In this document: one piece after another, positions 1 to 8,736 of the stretch
Layout of the letters: every line of letters starts with the position of its first letter
How positions within the stretch are numbered: the first letter of the stretch is position 1
Origin: Lysobacter capsici
GTDB taxonomy: Bacteria; Pseudomonadota; Gammaproteobacteria; Xanthomonadales; Xanthomonadaceae
Reading direction: 5' to 3'
DNA: 64,000 nucleotides
NCBI RefSeq assembly: GCF_018732085.1
Contig: NZ_CP076103.1
Coordinates: forward strand, 4,402,001-4,466,000
Notes under the pieces: generated by a model
What the model was told of the DNA's origin: nothing
What the model saw: the letters and a program-made list of their open reading frames with translations, nothing else
Databases searched by the model: none
Translations under genes and position numbers: made by a program

Positions 1-2684
1 TTGTGGGTGATCGGCGTGGTCAGGATGTACTGCGCATCGGTGGCGCGCAGGAAGCGGCCCACCTTCTCGATGTTGAACACGTCCAGATGCGCGAACGGTT
101 CGTCGATAAAGACGAAGCCGCCCGGCTGGTCTTCGTCGCGCAGCAAGGCCACCAGCAGCAGCAGTGACTTCATCACCTGCTGGCCGCCCGAAGCCTCGCC
201 GTCGTCCAGGCCGATCCAGCCCTTGCGATCGAAATCGAAACGCACCGATAAACCAGCCTGGGCCAACGTCACGTCGTCGTTCGCCAGTTCCGGCATGTCG
301 GCGTCGACGCCGATACCGGCCAGTTCGCCGAGCGCGGCGAGGTTCTTCTTGTAGCGACGCACGGTCGCGCGCAGCACGTTGATGTAGGCGCCGCGCGCTT
401 CCTCGGTGAGGCGCTTGGCGCGGTCCAGATGCGCTTCGCGACGGCCGATGGAGCTTTCCAGTTCGTCGTGATCGGCGCCGATCTTGTCGCGCAACGGAAC
501 GCAGGATTCGTCGGAGACGAAACCGCCGCGCTCGAGCCGATCGTCCATGCGCTCGATCTCGCGCCGCACCGCCGAGGTGCTTTCGTACTCGGCGCGCGCG
601 GCCGCGAGCGCGGCGGGGCTGCGCCAGGCATCGGGCATCAGCGCGCGCTTGCGGCGGTAATCGACGATGCGCTGGATCAGGCTCTGACGTTCGCCGTGGA
701 TCTGCTGCCCGCGTTCGCGCAACTCGCGCGCGAGTGCGTCGATCTGGCCCTGGCGCTTGGCCGCAGCGATGCCTTCGGCCTTGTCCTGCTCGGCGGCTTC
801 GTCGATCTTCGCGCGCGCCTGCGCCAATGCGGCGGCGGCTTCGCCGGCGGCTTCGGCGAGTTCCGGCAGACGCGCCTGCGCGTCGGCGAATTCGTTGGCG
901 CGGGTGACCAGTTCCTGCGCCGCGTCCAGACCCATCAGGCGCGATTGATCGGCGTCGACGCGCTGGCTCAGTTCGTGCAGTTCGGCTTCGCGCGATTGCG
1001 CGCGCTGGGTGATCGTCGCCAGCTCGGCGCGCAGTTCGGCCAGATGCGACTGGCGCGCACCGCTGCCGAAATGATGCTGGTTGCCGCCGATGTGGCGGCC
1101 GCCGCGGCTTTCGCGCAGATAGCCCTTCTGGGTGATCCAGTCCTGCCCGGCCGGCAGGCGCGCGCCGTGTTCGATGTCGGTGACGCGGCGGATGCGATCG
1201 AGCTGACGCGGCAACCACGCCGGCGGATCGGCCGAGAAACGCACCACCTCCAGCAAGGAACCGGCGCTGGCCTTGGGCACCGGCGCGCGTTCGGCGACGA
1301 TGAAGTGACGGTACTGCTGGCTCTCGCCGAGCTTCCACGCGATCCGCGCGTCCTTGGGATTTTCCAGCACCAGCAGATGTCGGTACGGCGCCAGCACCGC
1401 CTCGACCGCCACCGACCACTGCGGATCGGCGATCTCGACCAGCTCGGTCAGCACCTGATGCTTGATGCCGGCCTGTTCGAGCCCGGCGCGGAAGTCGCGT
1501 TCGAACGGTTCGACGATGCGGCCGCCGCCGCTGAGCGCGGCGGTCTGCGCGGAAATCTCGCCGCTGCGCTTGCGATCGCGCTCGGCTTCCAGCTTCAGCT
1601 CGGCCTGACGGCGGCGTCCGCTTTCGACGCTGGCGCTGAGCGCCTCGACATCGATCGCGCCGCGCTGAGCTTGCAGACGCGCCAGTTCGTCGCGGCGCTT
1701 GACCAGCATCTCGGCGTCGCGCGCGGCATCGCGCGCCTGGGTGAACGCCTGCTCGCTCGCGCTCACCTGACGGCGCGCTTCGCGCATCGCTTCCTGCAGT
1801 ACGTCGCGGCCGGTCGCGGCGATCGCGTCGTCGGCGCGCATCTCCTCGAGGATCCGCTCGCGCTCGCGCAGCGCGCGGCGCAGGCCGGTCAGACGCGGCT
1901 TGGCGCCTTCGATCGCCACGCGCTGATCGGCCAGTTCGACCTTCGGCGCGATTTCGCTTTCCAGGCGATGGCGCTGATTGCGCAGCGCATTACCTTCCTC
2001 GAACGAACGCACGTCGGCCTTGGCCGATTCCAGCCGCAGATGCAGACCGGCCAAGTCCTGGCCGAGCTGCTGCAACTCCTTTTCGACATCGAACTGCTCG
2101 GTGCGCGCGCGCTGGTAATCGTCGAGCACCGCCTTGTCTTCGAACACGTCGAAGATCAGTTGCAGCAGGTCTCGCGGCGAGTATTGGCAGAGTTTGTCGG
2201 TCGCGCCTTGTTCGAGCGTGAGCACGCGGCAGATCGCGCGGGTCAGCCCGGCGCCGGCCAGGCGCACGCGGTAGTCGCGTACACCGAGCCAATCGCCGCC
2301 CTGCTCCAGGGTTTCCACCGGGGTGTCGCCGGCGACGATCTGGTAATCGCGGCTCCAGTCGCCGCCGCGCTTGCGGATGCGGCAGGCCAAAGTGACCACG
2401 TCGTCCTTGATCGGAAAGAACGGCCGTCCGCCGCGCTTGTCCGGACGATTGCTGACCACCGCGCGCAGCCATGCGTACGGTTTGCCGTTGTGGCGCAGAT
2501 AGGTCTTGTAGTCGCGCGCAGTGTCGCGGTCTTCGATCGCCAGCAAGGTACGCAGCGCGTCGAGCAAGGTGGTCTTGCCCGAGCCGTTGGGACCGACCAC
2601 GGTGACGATGGACGCGTCCAGCGGCAACTGGAAACGCTGCCAGTAATCCCAGTGGACGACTTCGAGGGAGCGGAACTCAAACAT
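1..2684 (-). CDS. SMC-like ATPase (MksB/JetC-like), C-terminus cut by window edge
   Basis: About 894 residues are visible and the reading frame runs off the left edge. The start ATG at 2684 overlaps the end of the upstream gene by 8 bases. Walker A GPNGSGKTT lies near residues 31-39. The ABC signature EASGGQQ is near residue 828 and Walker B VFIDEPFAHLD near residue 860, so only a short C-terminal tail is missing. Between them are long charged, Ala/Glu/Arg-rich coiled-coil stretches, with a globular hinge-like middle containing ADPQWSVAVEAVLAPYRHLL. Head-coil-hinge-coil-head is the SMC/MukB/RecN layout. Together with the two upstream genes this looks like an MksBEF or Wadjet-type condensin. 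It is shorter than many MksB/JetC proteins. The function (chromosome organisation or plasmid defence) is inferred. Confidence 0.75.
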   Translation of the reverse strand, partial: MFEFRSLEVVHWDYWQRFQLPLDASIVTVVGPNGSGKTTLLDALRTLLAIEDRDTARDYKTYLRHNGKPYAWLRAVVSNRPDKRGGRPFFPIKDDVVTLACRIRKRGGDWSRDYQIVAGDTPVETLEQGGDWLGVRDYRVRLAGAGLTRAICRVLTLEQGATDKLCQYSPRDLLQLIFDVFEDKAVLDDYQRARTEQFDVEKELQQLGQDLAGLHLRLESAKADVRSFEEGNALRNQRHRLESEIAPKVELADQRVAIEGAKPRLTGLRRALRERERILEEMRADDAIAATGRDVLQEAMREARRQVSASEQAFTQARDAARDAEMLVKRRDELARLQAQRGAIDVEALSASVESGRRRQAELKLEAERDRKRSGEISAQTAALSGGGRIVEPFERDFRAGLEQAGIKHQVLTELVEIADPQWSVAVEAVLAPYRHLLVLENPKDARIAWKLGESQQYRHFIVAERAPVPKASAGSLLEVVRFSADPPAWLPRQLDRIRRVTDIEHGARLPAGQDWITQKGYLRESRGGRHIGGNQHHFGSGARQSHLAELRAELATITQRAQSREAELHELSQRVDADQSRLMGLDAAQELVTRANEFADAQARLPELAEAAGEAAAALAQARAKIDEAAEQDKAEGIAAAKRQGQIDALARELRERGQQIHGERQSLIQRIVDYRRKRALMPDAWRSPAALAAARAEYESTSAVRREIERMDDRLERGGFVSDESCVPLRDKIGADHDELESSIGRREAHLDRAKRLTEEARGAYINVLRATVRRYKKNLAALGELAGIGVDADMPELANDDVTLAQAGLSVRFDFDRKGWIGLDDGEASGGQQVMKSLLLLVALLRDEDQPGGFVFIDEPFAHLDVFNIEKVGRFLRATDAQYILTTPITH

Positions 2685-3699
2685 CGGCCGCGGCCTCCTG
2701 GTTTTGCTTGGATGGGGTGTCGGAATTCTCGTCGGTCGCGTCGCTGTCGTCGCTTACCGCTTCGGCGTCGCCGTTTTCGTTGGCGAAAGCCCCGACTTCG
2801 TCGTCAGCGACCTCATCGGTCTGCAACGACGGCAGCGGATCCATCGCGTCGCCGTCGTCCAGTACAAGCACCGACGCTTCATCAAACGCATCGTCACTCG
2901 CCGTGCCGATTCCCGATTCCCCACTCCCGATTCCCGGCTCCCCATGCGTCTGCGCATACGTATCCAGATCGGAATAAATCCCCGCCTCGATATCGGCCAG
3001 CAACGCCGCATCGGCCTGCGCTTCGGCCTCGGTCTCGCCTTCGAGTTCGGGATTGTCGGCGCTGTAGTGGCGCGCCTCGGCGACCACGAACGACAGCGCG
3101 CCGTCCATCACCCGGCCGGCGATGCGTTCGTAATCCAGGGCCAGATCGAGCAATGGGCCTTCGTGGATGCGTTCCTTGCGCCGCACGATGAAGCCCTGCC
3201 GCGCCAGCGAACCCAGGTTGAACTGGATGCGGGTCTTGCCGCCGAGTTTCTCGGCGAAATCGGCGAGCAAGGTGCGCTCGTTGATCGGCTCGACCACTTC
3301 GGCGCCGACCGGCACCGGCTTGAGTTCGGCAAACATCTGCTCCTGGTCCTGATCGCGATCGGCCTGCTGGCGCGCGATCTGGCGCTGGCGCTTGGGCAGC
3401 ACCAGCAGCGCCCACAGCACCACCAGCAGCGCGATCGCATCGCGGTCGAGTTGCAGGTTGGTCGACGACCACGCCTTCGCGCTGCCGAACACCGCCGATT
3501 CCTGCGGGCGGGCGATGCCGACGGCGATGTTGGCGGCGTAAGGATGTTCGAGCAGACGCATGCCGGCCGCGGCGAGGCGGCGGTCGAGGTCGTTGCGCAG
3601 TTCGGCGTCGGTCAGCAGATCGCGAACCGCGACGTCGTCGCGCGGCAGCCAGCGTTCGGCCAACAGGCGCGCGATCAGGGAGGCGATGGGGTCGTTCAT
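2677..3699 (-). CDS. KITE-like subunit of SMC complex (MksE/JetB, DUF4194-like)
   Basis: 340 residues. Its ATG at 3699 overlaps the upstream stop by one base (TGATG), and its stop overlaps the ATPase start, so the three genes are translationally coupled. The body (about residues 1-200) looks like tandem winged-helix domains, including a hydrophobic stretch ALLVVLWALLVLPKRQRQ followed by a segment that could bind a kleisin. This fits the small MksE/JetB subunit by position and size rather than by a strong motif. The C-terminal third is a low-complexity acidic tail rich in Asp, Glu and Ser. Residues about 253-264 are encoded by a copy of the dispersed AATCGGGAA-type repeat read in frame, giving a Gly/Ile/Ser-rich insert. 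The family assignment is inferred. Confidence 0.6.
   Translation of the reverse strand: MNDPIASLIARLLAERWLPRDDVAVRDLLTDAELRNDLDRRLAAAGMRLLEHPYAANIAVGIARPQESAVFGSAKAWSSTNLQLDRDAIALLVVLWALLVLPKRQRQIARQQADRDQDQEQMFAELKPVPVGAEVVEPINERTLLADFAEKLGGKTRIQFNLGSLARQGFIVRRKERIHEGPLLDLALDYERIAGRVMDGALSFVVAEARHYSADNPELEGETEAEAQADAALLADIEAGIYSDLDTYAQTHGEPGIGSGESGIGTASDDAFDEASVLVLDDGDAMDPLPSLQTDEVADDEVGAFANENGDAEAVSDDSDATDENSDTPSKQNQEAAADV
2907..2943 (-). repeat. Dispersed AATCGGGAA-type repeat inside a coding sequence
   Basis: On the + strand this reads as alternating GATTCCCGATTCCCC and ACTCCCGATTCCC units, the same motif found in intergenic regions near 7.5, 8.6, 23.9, 24.1 and 60.6-60.7 kb. Here it sits inside the DUF4194-like gene and is translated as a Gly-Ile-Gly-Ser-Gly-type peptide without breaking the frame. 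Confidence 0.85.
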
Positions 3700-5207
3700 C
3701 AGGTGTCCGCGGTGTCCTTGGTCGCTTTGACGCGCTTGCCGGTGGTTGCATCGGCGGGCGTGGCGGCGCTCTTCTTCTTGGGTTTGCGTTTGGGGGCGGC
3801 GGGGAGCGTGTCGTCAGGCGCGATCGCCTCGTCGGCCTGATCGTTCGACTGCGCGCGCCTGCGCGGCGGCTTGCCGTGCAGCGTGGTGTAGTCGGGCGCT
3901 TCCAGGCGGCCGCGGCTCATGTAGGCCACGCCGGCGCGATCGATGGTTTCGAATTCGGTGTCGACCCGCCACGCCAGCGGCAACCGCGCCATCGAGGCGC
4001 TGACGCCGTTGCGGTTTTCCGCGCCGGGATCGCCGATCAGGCCGAGCAAGGACAAGCGGTAGGCGCTGAGCGCGAAGCTGTCCTGCGGCACGACTTCGCT
4101 CAATTGCGCAGGCGCATCCGCGGACGCGGCGGCGACATCGGCCAACGCGGTCAACTGATCCAGCCAATTCTCGGCGAACTGGAAATCGGTGGCTGCGGCC
4201 GGCGAAGCCTCGGTGTCGGGTGCGGCCTGCGCGGGCGGCAACGATTGATCTTCATGCGCTTCGCGTTCGCGTTCGACCAGTTCGTACTCGGCCACGTCGA
4301 GCGCGATCGGCGACAGCATGAACGCCGGGATCGCCGAACGCGCGAGTACGTCGTCGGCCAAGGCGGCCAGCGCTTTCGCATCGAGTCCGCGCAGGTAACG
4401 ATTGACGTCCGACGACGACAAACCGCTCGCGCCCAGGTGCACGCGATGGCGATCGAGCTGGCTCAGCGCGCGCTGGAACACCGACGCCTGGCGCAGCATC
4501 GCGCTCTGGGCGCGGCCGATCTGCTGGGCGACGCGGTGGGTGTGGCTGTCGAGTTCCAGGTCCGAGGAAATCTCCTCGACGATCTGGGTGCCCTTCTCGA
4601 TCCAGCGCCAGGCCTGCTGCAAGGTGCCGGCGGCGCGCAGGATGCGGTGCTCCGAGCCGCTGAGCACGGCCTGGTCGAAGTCCTCGCGCAGTTCGTTGAG
4701 CCGCGACAGCAGATGCTGCAGATCGTCCGGGCGCACCCGGCCGACCGCCTGGCCGGCGGCGATCTGCGCGGTCACATAGGCCAGTTCGTCGCCTTCGCGA
4801 TTGAACTGCAGCAGCAGGCCGATCGCCGACAAGGCCTGGCGGCCGACCGGGCTGATCCGGTAGCGCTGGGTCTGCCCGTCCCACAGCAGCAGATCGTTTT
4901 CGCGCAGGCGGCCGATCACGGTGTCGAACTTGACCGGATCGAGGTAGCCGAAGTGTTCGCGCAGTTCCTGCGGGGTCCAATCCGGGGCCTGGCCGCGTTC
5001 GCCGATCGCGCGCAGCACCAGCAGCCGCACCATCACCGACTCTTCGCCGCCATGGAACAAGGTGGAGAACGCGCGCAGCAGATCGCGCGCGCCCAGCAGG
5101 GGCTGCAGGTCGGGCAGGTCGGCGGCGACGATGTCGGCGCGCAGGTAATCCTGGAGGCTGTTTTCTGGGGCGGCGTCCATGGAAGCGGGGCTACGGGGGT
5201 CGGGCAT
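3699..5207 (-). CDS. Kleisin-like subunit of SMC complex (MksF/JetA-like)
   Basis: 502 residues from ATG 5207. ATG 5180 (MDAAPENSLQ) is an equally possible start because neither has a strong ribosome binding site. The frame stays open to 5372, but that extension looks non-coding. Residues about 40-120 form a winged-helix-like domain (LREHFGYLDPVKFDTVIGRL, then a dry wing around YRISPVGRQALSAI). A helical, coiled-coil middle follows, then a disordered, very basic C-terminus (KRKPKKKSA). An N-terminal winged helix plus helical middle matches the MukF/MksF kleisin plan. It is the first gene of the trio, which is the JetA position. Identity is inferred mainly from synteny with the SMC ATPase. It is divergent from fadH across a gap of about 190 bases. 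Confidence 0.55.
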   Translation of the reverse strand: MPDPRSPASMDAAPENSLQDYLRADIVAADLPDLQPLLGARDLLRAFSTLFHGGEESVMVRLLVLRAIGERGQAPDWTPQELREHFGYLDPVKFDTVIGRLRENDLLLWDGQTQRYRISPVGRQALSAIGLLLQFNREGDELAYVTAQIAAGQAVGRVRPDDLQHLLSRLNELREDFDQAVLSGSEHRILRAAGTLQQAWRWIEKGTQIVEEISSDLELDSHTHRVAQQIGRAQSAMLRQASVFQRALSQLDRHRVHLGASGLSSSDVNRYLRGLDAKALAALADDVLARSAIPAFMLSPIALDVAEYELVEREREAHEDQSLPPAQAAPDTEASPAAATDFQFAENWLDQLTALADVAAASADAPAQLSEVVPQDSFALSAYRLSLLGLIGDPGAENRNGVSASMARLPLAWRVDTEFETIDRAGVAYMSRGRLEAPDYTTLHGKPPRRRAQSNDQADEAIAPDDTLPAAPKRKPKKKSAATPADATTGKRVKATKDTADT

Positions 5208-5393
5208 GTTCGGCGATGCGCCGCGTCCGTGACAACCGTTGCATTCGCGCGCGTTCGGTGCCTGTCTTCGCCCGGCCTTGACCCGGGACCATGGCGGCCA
5301 GGCCCGAAACCCGCCCCGATCGCCGATTCCGCTTGAATTGGCGCGCCGTTCGCGGCATCGTGCCCAATCCATACGCCAGCGTATTCAGCCAGC

Positions 5394-7457
5394 ATGACCA
5401 CGGCCGCCCGCAGCTCCGCTCCGCACCCGCTCTACCCGCATCTGTTCGCGCCGCTGGACCTGGGCTTCTGCACCCTGCCCAACCGCGTGCTGATGGGTTC
5501 GATGCACACCGGGCTGGAGGACAAGGCCGCCGATTTCCCGAAGCTGGCGGCCTACTTCGGCGAGCGCGCGGCCGGCGGGGTCGGCCTGATCGTCACCGGC
5601 GGCTTCGCGCCGAACCTCGTCGGCTGGCTCAAGCCGTTCGGCGGCAAGCTCAGCTGGCCGTGGGAAACCGGCAAGCACAAGCAGGTCACCGCCGCGGTCC
5701 ATGAGCACGGCGGACGCATCTGCATGCAGATCCTGCACGCCGGCCGCTACGGTTATCACCCGCTGCAGGTCGCGCCGAGCAAGCTCAAGGCGCCGATCAA
5801 TCCGTTCACCCCGCGCGCGCTGTCGGCCGGCGGGGTCGAGCGCCAGATCAAGGCCTTCGTCAATTCGGCGCGGCTGGCGCGCGAGGCCGGTTACGACGGC
5901 GTCGAGGTGATGGGTTCGGAGGGCTACCTGCTCAACGAGTTCACCGCGCCGCGCACCAACAAGCGCAACGACGCCTGGGGCGGCGACGCCAACAAGCGCT
6001 TTCGTTTCAGCGTCGAAATCGTCCGCCGCATCCGCGAAGCCTGCGGCCCGGACTTCATCATCATCTACCGGCTGTCGATGATCGACCTGGTCGACGAAGG
6101 CTCCAGCTGGAGCGAAGTCGTCACCCAGGCGAAAGCGATCGAAGCGGCCGGCGCGACCATCATCAACACCGGCATCGGCTGGCACGAGGCGCGGGTGCCG
6201 ACCATCGCCACCTCGGTGCCGCGCGGCGCGTTCACCGGCATCACCGCGCGGCTCAAACCCGAGGTGCATATTCCGCTGGTCACCACCAACCGCATCAACA
6301 TGCCCGACGTGGCCGAACGCATTCTCGCCGCGGGCGCGGCCGACATGGTGTCGATGGCGCGGCCGTTGCTGGCCGACCCGGCCTGGGTCGACAAGGCGCA
6401 CAGGCAGCGCGCGGCCGACATCAACACCTGCATCGGCTGCAACCAGGCTTGCCTGGACCATGTGTTCGAGAACAAGCACGCCAGTTGCCTGGTCAACCCG
6501 CGCGCCTGCGCCGAGACCGAACTCAATTACCTGCCGACCAAGACGCCCAAGCGGGTGGCCGTGGTCGGCGCCGGCCCGGCCGGGCTGGCCTGCGCGACGG
6601 TCGCGGCCGAGCGCGGCCACCGCGTGACCTTGTTCGATGCCGCCGGCGAAATCGGCGGCCAGTTCAATCTGGCCAAGCGCATTCCGGGCAAGGAGGAATT
6701 CTTCGAGACCCTGCGCTATTTCGCCGGACGGATCGAACAGACCGGGGTCGAGCTGCGCCTGAACACGAGCGCGGATGCGGCGATGCTCGCGGGCTTCGAC
6801 GAGGTCGTGCTCGCGACCGGGATCAAGCCGCGCGAGGTCGCGTTTCCGGGTTCGGACCATCCCAAGGTTGTGTCCTACCTCGACGTGCTCAAGGGCCGGG
6901 TGGTCGCGGGCAAGCGCGTGGCCATCGTCGGCGCGGGCGGGATCGGTTTCGACGTGGCCGAGTTTCTGGTCCACGACGGCCCGCATTCGATCGACGCGCC
7001 GCATCATCCCGACCCGGCGCGCTGGCGCGCCGAATGGGGCGTGGACCTGGGCTATGGCGACAACCGCGGCGGTCTGGTCGCGCCGCAGCCCGAACCGCCG
7101 GCGCGCGAGGTCTGGCTGCTGCAGCGCAGCCCCGGCAAGCCCGGCGCGAAACTCGGCAAGACCACCGGCTGGATCCACCGCGCCACGCTCAAGGCCAAGA
7201 AGGTGCGGATGATCGGCGGCGTCGAATATATAGGTGTCGACGACGAGGGCTTCCATGTCCGCGTCGACGGCAGCGAGCAGGTGCTGCCGGTCGATCAGAT
7301 CGTGATCTGCGCCGGGCAGGAACCGTTCAAGCCGCTGGCCGCCGCGTTGGCCGACCGTGGTACATCGGTGCATGTGATCGGCGGCGCCGATGTCGCCGCC
7401 GAACTCGATGCCAAGCGCGCGATCGCGCAGGCGAGTCGGCTTGCCGCGTCGCTTTGA
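5394..7457 (+). CDS. fadH: NADPH-dependent 2,4-dienoyl-CoA reductase
   Basis: 687 residues, the usual length for FadH. It reduces 2,4-dienoyl-CoA to 3-enoyl-CoA during beta-oxidation of unsaturated fatty acids, using FMN, a 4Fe-4S cluster, FAD and NADPH. The N-terminal half is an Old-Yellow-Enzyme TIM barrel (MQILHAGRYGYHPLQVAPSK; EGYLLNEFTAPRTNKRNDAWGG). The iron-sulfur cysteines are C346, C349, C353 and C365 (Cx2Cx3Cx11C). The C-terminal half has two Rossmann motifs, VAVVGAGPAGLACA near 388 and VAIVGAGGIGFDVAEF near 511. It stands alone with its own start, and no other fad gene is adjacent. A trimethylamine or histamine dehydrogenase relative is possible but less likely. Confidence 0.93.
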   Translation: MTTAARSSAPHPLYPHLFAPLDLGFCTLPNRVLMGSMHTGLEDKAADFPKLAAYFGERAAGGVGLIVTGGFAPNLVGWLKPFGGKLSWPWETGKHKQVTAAVHEHGGRICMQILHAGRYGYHPLQVAPSKLKAPINPFTPRALSAGGVERQIKAFVNSARLAREAGYDGVEVMGSEGYLLNEFTAPRTNKRNDAWGGDANKRFRFSVEIVRRIREACGPDFIIIYRLSMIDLVDEGSSWSEVVTQAKAIEAAGATIINTGIGWHEARVPTIATSVPRGAFTGITARLKPEVHIPLVTTNRINMPDVAERILAAGAADMVSMARPLLADPAWVDKAHRQRAADINTCIGCNQACLDHVFENKHASCLVNPRACAETELNYLPTKTPKRVAVVGAGPAGLACATVAAERGHRVTLFDAAGEIGGQFNLAKRIPGKEEFFETLRYFAGRIEQTGVELRLNTSADAAMLAGFDEVVLATGIKPREVAFPGSDHPKVVSYLDVLKGRVVAGKRVAIVGAGGIGFDVAEFLVHDGPHSIDAPHHPDPARWRAEWGVDLGYGDNRGGLVAPQPEPPAREVWLLQRSPGKPGAKLGKTTGWIHRATLKAKKVRMIGGVEYIGVDDEGFHVRVDGSEQVLPVDQIVICAGQEPFKPLAAALADRGTSVHVIGGADVAAELDAKRAIAQASRLAASL

Positions 7458-7459
7458 AG

Positions 7460-7550
7460 CCGGGAATCGGGAATGGGGAATCGGGAATCGCAGCGGCAAG
7501 AGCGGTTCGGCTGCTTTACCGATTCCCGACTCCCTATTCTCGATTCCCAG
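7460..7550. repeat. Inverted pair of AATCGGGAA-type repeats after fadH
   Basis: A forward copy (about 7460-7491, GGGAATCGGGAATGGGGAAT and following) and a reverse copy (about 7519-7550) face each other across about 27 bases, so the transcript could fold into a long hairpin just after fadH. The gap 7458-8098 otherwise holds the REP-like element at 7557, an AT-rich patch at about 7805-7880 (unusual for this GC-rich region) and nothing else I recognise. Confidence 0.85.
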
Positions 7551-7556
7551 CACTAC

Positions 7557-7588
7557 CTGTAGGAGCGGCGCAAGCCGCGACCACGACA
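7557..7588 (+). repeat. REP-like palindrome, TGTAGGAGCGGC family
   Basis: Reads TGTAGGAGCGGCGCAAGCCG followed by CGACC; the core GCGGC-GCAA-GCCGC is a small hairpin. Further copies lie at about 9581, 16406 (reverse), 17038 and 41431. GTAGGAGC-headed REP elements of this kind are widespread in Xanthomonadaceae and Pseudomonas. Confidence 0.8.
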
Positions 7589-8098
7589 TCCGGTAGCCGG
7601 CGAAACCTCCCCTCGCCGGCGCGATCACGCCCCGATCGCCCCAAACCCCCATTCAGACTTGCCGAACCGGCCGCAAATCCCACCCCGAGCCGAGTCCACC
7701 CCACCTCGGAGACGCCGATTCGCGCACTCGCGAATCCGGCTCACGACTGCGTGAGACAAGCCCGGCACGCTTCCTGCCGGCACAAAGCCCTGTAGAACCA
7801 ACGACCTACCACCTGTTCAGAATAAAAACTCCAACTAAATTAGAAACTTGGAAATAGACGTTCAGGTTTTGTTTGGCTAGCCGTCGCTACCGTTCGCCAA
7901 CTTTTCCGCCGCCCCCTGCAGAGGCGGCACCCACCATCGCTCCGGGCGCCCATTCGCCCCCGGCCCGATGACGGGGCAAAAGCGCGCCGCTAGAGCCGCT
8001 GCCCTCCCCAGTACGCCATGTCAGCTCACGGCTGTCCCGCTCTCCCGTCCGGGAGATCGAAGACCGCGTGCGGCCGACGCAACGGAGCAAGGAGTCAT

Positions 8099-8557
8099 AT
8101 GAAACTGGCCTGGATCCTGTGGTTGGCATCCGTATTGCCGCCGCAAACCGCCGATTCGCTGTGCTTGAGCACCACCGTGTACCTGGAAGCCCGCGACCAG
8201 TCCCTGCGCGGCCAGCAAGCCGTCGCCGAGGTCGCCCTGCGCCGCCGCGACAGCGGCCTGTGGGGCGATACCGTCTGCTCGGTGGTGACCGCCAACAAGC
8301 AGTTCGCCCCGACCCTGGTGTCGCCGGGCACCCGCCTAAGCAACAGCGAAGCGTGGACCGAATCGGTCAACGTCGCGCTGGCGGCCGAACGCAACTGGGC
8401 GCTGCCCGCGGGCAAGCGCAAGGAAATCGTGCCGGGTGCGAGCCACTTCGCCGCCCACGCGATCGCCAGCCCGTCGTGGCGCAACGCGTATCAGGTCGCG
8501 ACCATCGGCGATCACACCTTCTATAAGGTGCAGAAGTTGAAGTCGCGGCGTGGTTGA
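8099..8557 (+). CDS. SleB-like cell wall hydrolase
   Basis: 152 residues. The start ATG 8099 is chosen because AAGGAG lies just upstream and the first 19 residues (MKLAWILWLASVLPPQTAD) look like a short export signal; the open frame extends further upstream without support. Residues about 20-140 match the Hydrolase_2/SleB fold: TVYLEARDQSLRGQQAVAEV carries the predicted catalytic Glu, followed by a conserved FAP segment and HFAAHAI near the C-terminus. The family cleaves peptidoglycan (lytic transglycosylase or amidase type) in spore germination and, in Proteobacteria, in wall remodelling. It is monocistronic, with repeats on both sides. Confidence 0.8.
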   Translation: MKLAWILWLASVLPPQTADSLCLSTTVYLEARDQSLRGQQAVAEVALRRRDSGLWGDTVCSVVTANKQFAPTLVSPGTRLSNSEAWTESVNVALAAERNWALPAGKRKEIVPGASHFAAHAIASPSWRNAYQVATIGDHTFYKVQKLKSRRG

Positions 8558-8562
8558 GAGCC

Positions 8563-8648
8563 GGGAATCGAGATTGGGGAATCGTAAAAGCGGCGAAACC
8601 GCTTTTGCTGTTTCGATTCCCTACTCCCGATTCCCGATTCCCGATTAC
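8563..8648. repeat. Inverted pair of AATCGGGAA-type repeats after the SleB-like gene
   Basis: The forward copy at about 8563-8584 (GGGAATCGAGATTGGGGAATC) and reverse copy at about 8617-8645 (GATTCCCTACTCCCGATTCC and on) can pair into a hairpin. The internal segment AAAGCGGCGAAACCGCTTTTG is itself a small hairpin followed by T residues and could act as a terminator. Confidence 0.8.
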
Positions 8649-8736
8649 GAGCCGTAACGCACCGTTGCACCCGTTTGCTTGAGCATAGCCCCGAAGCCGG
8701 CGATAGTCGGCGGCTTTCCTACCAAAGGGGCAACAC

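Noticed and set aside
429..3191. 920-residue open frame on the + strand
   Set aside because: It is the antisense of the SMC ATPase and DUF4194-like genes; the minus strand carries clear Walker and signature motifs.
7460..8648. CRISPR array
   Set aside because: The repeats face each other in pairs, vary in sequence, and have no regular spacer length or cas genes.
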